NCBI GenBank assembly: GCA_020444325.1
Contig: JAHLLD010000014.1
Span: forward strand, 1 to 41,409
Length of the DNA: 41,409 nucleotides
Direction: 5' to 3'
From: a bacterium
GTDB lineage: Bacteria > Bacteroidota > Ignavibacteria > SZUA-365
A program made the translations under genes and the position numbers. Below the pieces are notes generated by a model. The model saw only the letters and a program-made list of their open reading frames with translations, did no database searches and had not been told where the DNA came from. The first letter of the stretch is position 1. Each line of letters opens with the position of its first letter. Below, one piece after another: positions 36,853 to 41,409 of this stretch.

Positions 36853-37446
36853 TCATTTCGGTTGTGTTACCCTGTCACGCAGCACCACTTCACGAATGAG
36901 ATCACCCTCGACATCGCGTCCTGTATCCTCGATACCCACGACGCGGACCTTGTACAGCACGGAAGGCAGATACTTTCCGCCCAGCGTGCTCCATAAATGA
37001 TTGACCTGCTCAAAATTGAGCGTGCAAAGTTCAAGCGAAAGTTTTTCAAGGCTCGCATCGAGGTCGGGCTCCGTCGAACTCTCGAAAACATGCGAGCCTT
37101 GAAAGCATCTGATGATGAGGCTGATTGTCTCCAGCGAAGTCGTGTACGTATTTCCAATGGCAGTGAACAGCGCGTAAACGTTGAGGAGGATTTTTGGATT
37201 TCGATACACGATACCATCCACCGTCCTATGGAAATTCTCCGGGTTCTTCGCCATCCTGTCCTCTTCAAGGTTGACCAGCGTCAGCAATGCATGCGTACCG
37301 TCCTCATCGTTTCCGCCATCGCTCTCGACGTACTTCGTGATGTTCCCGACCGTCAACCGGTCTTCGGTCACAGGACCATACTCAGCATCGAAATACTGAT
37401 TCACTTTCTTTGCGAGGAAAAGAAGAGCCTTGTCAATCAAACCCAT
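36853..37446 (-). CDS. DUF4255 cap/terminator protein (Afp16-like), first gene of the eCIS operon
   Basis: About 197 residues. This is the DUF4255 (Pvc16 N-terminal) family that caps the tube and sheath end away from the baseplate. It starts with LIDKALLFLAKKVNQYF and continues through VGNITKYVESDG, ALLTLVNLEEDRMAKNP and NLYALFTA-like blocks to a VVGIEDTG beta hairpin. The ATG at 37446 is only two bases after the AGGAGG at 37449-37454. A TTG codon at 37440 would give the normal 8-base spacing and a protein starting M-IDKALLFL, as the family usually does, so the true start may be TTG. A GTG at 37569 is unlikely because it lies upstream of the predicted promoter. This gene heads a run of genes down to 8671. 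Confidence 0.9.
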   Translation of the reverse strand: MGLIDKALLFLAKKVNQYFDAEYGPVTEDRLTVGNITKYVESDGGNDEDGTHALLTLVNLEEDRMAKNPENFHRTVDGIVYRNPKILLNVYALFTAIGNTYTTSLETISLIIRCFQGSHVFESSTEPDLDASLEKLSLELCTLNFEQVNHLWSTLGGKYLPSVLYKVRVVGIEDTGRDVEGDLIREVVLRDRVTQPK

Positions 37447-37452
37447 AACCTC

Positions 37453-37467
37453 CTGCTGCCGTAGCAG
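37453..37467 (-). promoter_or_regulatory. Hairpin beside the first ribosome binding site of the operon
   Basis: CTGCT (37453-37457) and AGCAG (37463-37467) form a 5-base stem with loop GCCGT. The stem overlaps the last two bases of the Shine-Dalgarno AGGAGG at 37449-37454. On the minus-strand transcript it would hold part of that site in a helix. The stem is short, so regulation is only a possibility. Confidence 0.3.
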
Positions 37468-37518
37468 CGGGTGAGATCGCAGATGCGTGAAAAAGAATGT
37501 GATTTTGACTTCGAGCAG

Positions 37519-37547
37519 AGTATAGGGATGCGATTCACTAAAAGCAA
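37519..37547 (-). promoter_or_regulatory. Predicted sigma-70-like promoter of the eCIS operon
   Basis: On the minus strand, TTGCTT (37542-37547) and TATACT (37519-37524) are separated by 17 bases. The -10 box matches the consensus at five of six positions and the -35 at three of six. Transcription would begin near 37512, giving a leader of about 65 bases before the ATG of the DUF4255 gene. No other good promoter-like pair was noticed in the intergenic region. In Bacteroidota proper the main promoter consensus differs, so this call depends on the lineage. Confidence 0.5.
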
Positions 37548-37945
37548 GTGTTTTTTTCGCTATTAACACGCAGCTCCATGTTGTAATAATTCATGGAATC
37601 CCTTCCACCCCTGAAATTCGCAAAAACAGCCCGCTTTTACCCTCGAGAAATCGACGACATGGGGCGAAAAAAGTGACCTGCGGGAGGCGGTGAGATGCAA
37701 GGTTGCCGGACTCCAGCTTGACAACGCGCCGCCCCGATCTGCCAGGCATTCTTCCTTTTTACGACATTCCCTCTCTGCTTCCCTCCTGATAGGCGGTACC
37801 ACCCAGACAGAATCGGGGGTTGCCACCTATTGACTATTCGGATAATATTATCGTTATTCAGAAGTAGTCGACTCTCCCCTCTCCACAAAGCTCAGTCCGA
37901 CGGCCAGCGCCGTCTTCATCATATTACCCATCCACGGAGAGCATC

Positions 37946-38482
37946 ATGAAAAAATTGATCGCTCCCCTGTTTGTGCTTGTGCTCATGCTGCCAGGCCTGC
38001 AGGGGAATGCACAGGAGGCCCCGCGACCCGAAGCCGTGAACACGCTGTTTGCATCGCTGCTGGGATCATGGGAAGGGAGCATGCATATGCAACGGCCAGG
38101 CGGGATGGAGATGGATATTCCGATGACGTATGATTTCGAACCCCTTCTTGATACGACCTCCGTGATCTGTACACTGAAAATGGTGATGGGCAACTATGTT
38201 GTCAACGCGATAGAGGTGTACTCATGGTCTGCCTTAACGAATCAGGTAATAATGTTCGGGACTTCGGGCCGTGGTGAAGTGACACACTCCGCCGGCCCTG
38301 TGCCGGTAACTGCAAACGGACCAATAGAACTGGTCCTGACACCAATAATTTACGAGAGCAAAGAACTCACCGGTACAACGGTGATGCATATGCAGAACGA
38401 GGGGGCGCTGCAGTACAAGATTGTGATGAAACTGGGCGGAGAGGATCTGGTAACGCAGACGATTCAGCTGCACAGGAACTGA
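37946..38482 (+). CDS. Secreted DUF1579/lipocalin-like protein, copy 1
   Basis: A 178-residue protein with GGAG seven bases before its ATG. The N-terminus is a signal peptide: MKK, a Leu/Val-rich core and LQGNAQ near residue 22. The mature part is a small beta-rich domain with LLGSWEGSMHMQ near residue 40 and LTGTTVMHM late in the protein, the G-x-W-x-G ... pattern of DUF1579 and lipocalin-like families. Ligand and role are unknown; it should be periplasmic or secreted. The next gene, 27 bases downstream, encodes a protein of the same size and layout, so the two form a paralogous pair and probably an operon. Confidence 0.7.
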   Translation: MKKLIAPLFVLVLMLPGLQGNAQEAPRPEAVNTLFASLLGSWEGSMHMQRPGGMEMDIPMTYDFEPLLDTTSVICTLKMVMGNYVVNAIEVYSWSALTNQVIMFGTSGRGEVTHSAGPVPVTANGPIELVLTPIIYESKELTGTTVMHMQNEGALQYKIVMKLGGEDLVTQTIQLHRN

Positions 38483-38509
38483 CGATCACACAATTCCGAG
38501 GAGTTCATG

Positions 38510-39040
38510 ATGAAACATTTAGCAATGTCTCTGCTGCTGATTTTCGCTGCGCTTCCCTGCTGCCTCCACGCGCAGCCGGGAGAAGTACCAGACAATCTGA
38601 AAGAGAATCTCCAGCAATTCACCGGAGTGTGGGACGGGACTCTCGAGCAAAACCACGAAAACGGTTTCACTGCGAAAATTCCGACAAAAACAGAAGGGAC
38701 GTTCATACTTGACAGCAATGTGATTCAGCTGGATTTCAAGCTGGTTATCGATAATGCAACACGATACCAAACGCGCGCGCTCATAGGATGGAGCAGGGGT
38801 CTGCAGTGTTTTGTGATGTACGAGGCCTCAAACCAGGCACAGATGATGGAAGCCCGCGGGAACTGGCGGGACAATGGCAGGTATCTGGAACTCAAAGGAG
38901 AGCGTACGTTCGAAGACGGCACCATATCCATTGACCACTCCTTCGAATTCCCTGAACCTGATGTGATGAAAATTAAGCTCGAGTACACCGATAAGGAGGG
39001 GAAGGAAAACAATTCATACGTGACGCTGAAACGAAAGTAG
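38510..39040 (+). CDS. Secreted DUF1579/lipocalin-like protein, copy 2
   Basis: A 176-residue protein. Two adjacent ATGs occur at 38507 and 38510; the second has the better spacing (6 bases) from GAGGAG. A signal peptide ends near LHAQ at residue 20. The mature domain starts with a helix and then FTGVWDGTLEQNHENG, matching the LLGSWEGSMHMQ block of the preceding protein, followed by antiparallel strands ending in YVTLKRK. It looks like a diverged duplicate of its neighbour. It could be an 8- to 10-stranded calycin-like barrel that binds a small ligand, but the ligand is not predictable. Confidence 0.7.
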   Translation: MKHLAMSLLLIFAALPCCLHAQPGEVPDNLKENLQQFTGVWDGTLEQNHENGFTAKIPTKTEGTFILDSNVIQLDFKLVIDNATRYQTRALIGWSRGLQCFVMYEASNQAQMMEARGNWRDNGRYLELKGERTFEDGTISIDHSFEFPEPDVMKIKLEYTDKEGKENNSYVTLKRK

Positions 39041-39116
39041 AACCCGCCTGTGTGCATACGTGCGAAAGTGCGAACATACAGGCGCCGTGACTTCTTGCTA
39101 TGAAATTTAAAAACAA

Positions 39117-39145
39117 CCGGGAGACGCCTGGGCGGCGCCTCCCGG
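39117..39145 (-). terminator. Intrinsic terminator of the minus-strand TonB-dependent receptor
   Basis: CCGGGAG/CTCCCGG and CGCC/GGCG stem (39117-39128 with 39134-39145, one A/C mismatch) around loop TGGGC. On the minus strand it is followed by TTGTTTTTAAATTTC, a clear U-rich tail, 27 bases after the receptor stop codon. The plus strand lacks a T-tract after the stem. Confidence 0.85.
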
Positions 39146-39171
39146 TGATGGGGCGAACGGGTGGGAATATA

Positions 39172-41409
39172 CTAGAAATCGAGTGTGACCGAACCGATGA
39201 AATTGCGTCCCGGAGCTGAGATGCCCGAGGAATACGGGCGGTAGCGGAGGTCGGCGATATTCTCGACACCGGCATGCAGGGTCACGAGATCGGTCAGGCG
39301 GTATTGTGCCTTGAGGTTGATGATGGTCCATGAAGGACTGTACGGTCGTCCTTCACCGTCCGTCGCGTAGAGATACTCCGTCCCTGACACCACGTGCGTG
39401 CCGAGGTCTTCGTAGGCCACTTCCCCGTTGTACTGAATGGAGAGTGCGAGTTCGAGACTGCGCAGCCGGTAGCTGAGCGTGGTCGTCCCGAACCAGGGTG
39501 CGGCGTGACGCAGCGGCGCGGTGCTGCCGTCGTCGAGCTGCTCCTCACCCTCCTGCCAGTTGAAATGCGAAAGCAGGCGCAGGCCTTTTCCGAAATGCAC
39601 CTCCACCGAGGCCTGTATTCCCTCAACCCAGGCTTCCGCCGCATTCTGCACGCTCTGCACCTGGCTGAGCGTACCGTCGTACATGATGCTGTCCTGTTCG
39701 TTGAGCGTGGAGTTGCGGCGCACGAGAGCGTCACGCAGCCAGGTGTAGTATCCTGTAAGCTGCAGGCGAAGGATGCCGTCCACCTGCTGGTCGATACTCG
39801 CCTCGACGCTGGTCGCGTATTCGGGACCCAGGTCTGGATTCGGAATGACGACGGATCCCGGGGAGGAATCAAACACCTTGGCGGCATCGTCCACATTCGG
39901 TGCACGGAAACCGGTGGAAACCTGTGTGGACAGCAGCGTACTGGTGCTTACTGCAAACACAGCACCAAGGCTGCCGTTGAGGGCATTATTCCGCATGCGC
40001 AGTGCGGAGAAGGGGAAGTCATAGAAAGCGTTGTCGAATGTTGCGTCGAGCGCCACGGCCGAATAGCGGAGGCCGGCCTGCAGCGTGAGAGCATCACTGA
40101 GCGTATTCCGGTAGTGTGCATAGGCGCCGAGGGACGACCAGGTGCTGCCGTCGGGATAGCGCGATGCGCCGGGTATCGTCTCCCCGGTGCTGATGTCCAG
40201 GTCCGTTCCACTGGAATGCACCTCGTTGTAAATCGCTTCCACTCCGTAGCTGAGCCGCTGCCGGGTAGTCAGTGCAAGCTCGGCATCCACGTTCGCCGAC
40301 CAGGCATCCACCTGCTCGGTGCGATTGTAGAGCGTCACTTTCCCGAAATCACGATCGTGCCGACTCTCCTCGAAAAATTGTCCCGCCAGCGTAATGCGCA
40401 GATGATCGTACGCGGCCGTCGCAGCGTTGTGCAGCACATGCAGCGAGTGCATGGTCCAGCGCTGGGGACCGTAGTACCATTCGGCAGAACGGAGTCCGTC
40501 ACCCTTCGGACGCTGCAGCCTGTCGTAGCGCGCGTAATCCGTGCTGCGTGAGTATTGCAGTCCGTAACTCAGGTCCCAGTCGGTTGAAGGACGAATATGC
40601 ACTTTCTGCATAAAGTTCAGCTGACCGTAACCGGTCGGCACCTGCAACTCGGGATCATCGTTGGCAACGAGCATGTCGCCGGCGGGACCCTGTTCCACAT
40701 ACCGTGTACGCAGATATTCGTCCGGACCGTCGCTGCCCATGCGCAGATCGCCGTAGTCAGCATAGCTGACGCTGGTGAGCAGCGCCAGGTTGTGCCAGCC
40801 GAGGTTGACGTCTACATGTCCTGTCTTCTCCGCGTTCGCGCTTGACCCGCGCAGCATGGCGTGTCCCGCAAGCAGCATACTGCCGTTGTCCGCATAGCGC
40901 GCTTCACGCGTGGTGAAGCTCATGACGCCGCCGATGGCGTCGCTGCCGTACATCACAGAACCGGGACCGAACAGCACTTCCGTGCGTTCAATCGCGTTGG
41001 GATCCAGTGATATGACATTCTGCAGATTCCCGCTGCGGAAGATGGCGGTGTTCATACGCACGCCGTCGACGGTAATCAGCACACGGTTGGTGGCGAAGCC
41101 GCGCAGCATGGGCGATCCACCTCCCATCTGGCTTTTCTGCACGTACACCTCACCTGAAAGTGTCAGCAGATCCGCCGCTGTCTGGGGGTTCTCGAGATAC
41201 ATGTCGCGGGGATAGATGGTGACAGTGCGTTCCGGCACCTCACGCTTGGTCTGTCTCCATCGCGTGGCCGAAACGACGACCTCATCAGTGTGAAACAGTG
41301 TCTCGCGCATGTTGAGGGTGGGCTCCGCGCCGAAGGATGCATAGCTGCGCTCCACCGCCTGATATCCCAGACGTCTGAAAGTGATAGCCTTGCTGCCGCG
41401 GAACCTGGA
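39172..41409 (-). CDS. TonB-dependent receptor, N-terminus beyond the window
   Basis: The frame stays open from the stop at 39172 to the last base of the window, so about 746 residues are visible and the signal peptide is missing. The first visible residues (FRRLGYQAVERSY) look like the end of a carboxypeptidase-like regulatory domain. A TonB box-like DEVVVSATRW follows, then a plug with MLRGFATNRVLITVDGVRMN, NAIERTEVLFGPGSVMYGSDAIGGVM, and a beta barrel ending in Phe (GSVTLDF). The RGFATNRVL ... DGVRMN ... GPGSVMYGSDAIGG pattern is typical of haem/haemoglobin- and siderophore-type receptors, but ligand assignment from this alone is unsafe. A GTG at 41353 is not the true start. It is transcribed convergently with the two secreted-protein genes. 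Confidence 0.9.
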   Translation of the reverse strand, partial: SRFRGSKAITFRRLGYQAVERSYASFGAEPTLNMRETLFHTDEVVVSATRWRQTKREVPERTVTIYPRDMYLENPQTAADLLTLSGEVYVQKSQMGGGSPMLRGFATNRVLITVDGVRMNTAIFRSGNLQNVISLDPNAIERTEVLFGPGSVMYGSDAIGGVMSFTTREARYADNGSMLLAGHAMLRGSSANAEKTGHVDVNLGWHNLALLTSVSYADYGDLRMGSDGPDEYLRTRYVEQGPAGDMLVANDDPELQVPTGYGQLNFMQKVHIRPSTDWDLSYGLQYSRSTDYARYDRLQRPKGDGLRSAEWYYGPQRWTMHSLHVLHNAATAAYDHLRITLAGQFFEESRHDRDFGKVTLYNRTEQVDAWSANVDAELALTTRQRLSYGVEAIYNEVHSSGTDLDISTGETIPGASRYPDGSTWSSLGAYAHYRNTLSDALTLQAGLRYSAVALDATFDNAFYDFPFSALRMRNNALNGSLGAVFAVSTSTLLSTQVSTGFRAPNVDDAAKVFDSSPGSVVIPNPDLGPEYATSVEASIDQQVDGILRLQLTGYYTWLRDALVRRNSTLNEQDSIMYDGTLSQVQSVQNAAEAWVEGIQASVEVHFGKGLRLLSHFNWQEGEEQLDDGSTAPLRHAAPWFGTTTLSYRLRSLELALSIQYNGEVAYEDLGTHVVSGTEYLYATDGEGRPYSPSWTIINLKAQYRLTDLVTLHAGVENIADLRYRPYSSGISAPGRNFIGSVTLDF

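Larger units (their letters stand above)
37447..37945. other. Intergenic region upstream of the eCIS operon
   Basis: A 499-base region separating the divergent eCIS operon and the plus-strand secreted-protein gene. It contains the predicted eCIS promoter at 37519-37547. A 12-base perfect palindrome GATAATATTATC lies at 37841-37852, 94 bases before the plus-strand start codon, just downstream of a TTGACT sequence. No good -10 box at the right distance was found for that gene. Short minus-strand open frames here have no domain or ribosome binding site support. No RNA gene or transposon end is recognisable. Confidence 0.6.

Noticed and set aside
8671-37446. Interpretation as a prophage or a type VI secretion system
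   Set aside because: There are no head, portal, terminase or integrase genes, and no TssJLM membrane complex. DUF4157, DUF4255, DUF5908, the tape measure type and the AAA+ ATPase point to eCIS.
37563-37826. Minus-strand open frame (87 codons) upstream of the eCIS operon
   Set aside because: No ribosome binding site or domain, and another frame overlaps it; it lies in the intergenic region.

Overview
The window looks like chromosomal DNA of a moderately GC-rich member of the Bacteroidota/Ignavibacteriota/Chlorobiota assemblage. The support is a secreted protein with a C-terminal type IX secretion (Por) sorting domain, SusC-like TonB-dependent receptors that begin with a carboxypeptidase-regulatory-like domain, and an extracellular contractile injection system (eCIS) of the Afp/PVC/AlgoCIS type. 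I cannot name the species.

Region by region. (1) Positions 1-234 hold a CAGATTG tandem repeat and an octamer-periodic inverted repeat. (2) 235-8530 is ordinary flanking chromosome: a secreted fibronectin-III/T9SS protein on the minus strand; a GNAT-like protein, a TonB-dependent receptor and a UMF1-type MFS permease on the plus strand; and a small unknown minus-strand protein. Clear hairpin terminators follow the receptor and separate the permease from the small gene. (3) 8671-37446 is one long, tightly packed minus-strand eCIS operon. In transcription order it encodes: cap/terminator (DUF4255, Afp16-like), an unknown protein, a single sheath, two tube proteins, DUF5908, LysM (Afp7-like), VgrG spike (Afp8-like), PAAR tip (Afp10-like), gp25 (Afp9-like), baseplate J/gp6 (Afp11-like), gp7-like baseplate (Afp12-like), a large Ig/PKD protein in the place where Afp has its tail fibre (Afp13), tape measure (Afp14-like), an 1,799-residue DUF4157 multidomain protein, a second DUF4157 protein, a peptidoglycan-binding/CHAP protein, and the AAA+ ATPase (Afp15-like). 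Several neighbours overlap by 1-4 bases, and a good sigma-70-like promoter lies upstream of the first gene. (4) 37447-37945 is the intergenic region upstream of the operon. (5) 37946-41409 holds two small secreted DUF1579/lipocalin-like proteins on the plus strand and a second TonB-dependent receptor on the minus strand that runs off the window.

How it fits together. The structural genes should build a phage-tail-like particle: tube inside a contractile sheath, spike plus PAAR tip on a baseplate, and a cap at the far end, assembled with the help of the AAA+ ATPase. The most striking part is the cargo-like block at 10042-17489. The 1,799-residue protein joins an eCIS-associated DUF4157 domain, a CHAP/NlpC-like cysteine hydrolase module, about 700 residues of helical sequence with three ~141-residue repeats, a DNA/RNA non-specific endonuclease-like domain and a terminal helix-hairpin-helix. 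It is the best candidate for the injected effector. Its neighbours are a second DUF4157 protein with an extra HExxH motif and a free-standing peptidoglycan-binding CHAP enzyme. The receptors and permease beside the locus look like unrelated host genes.
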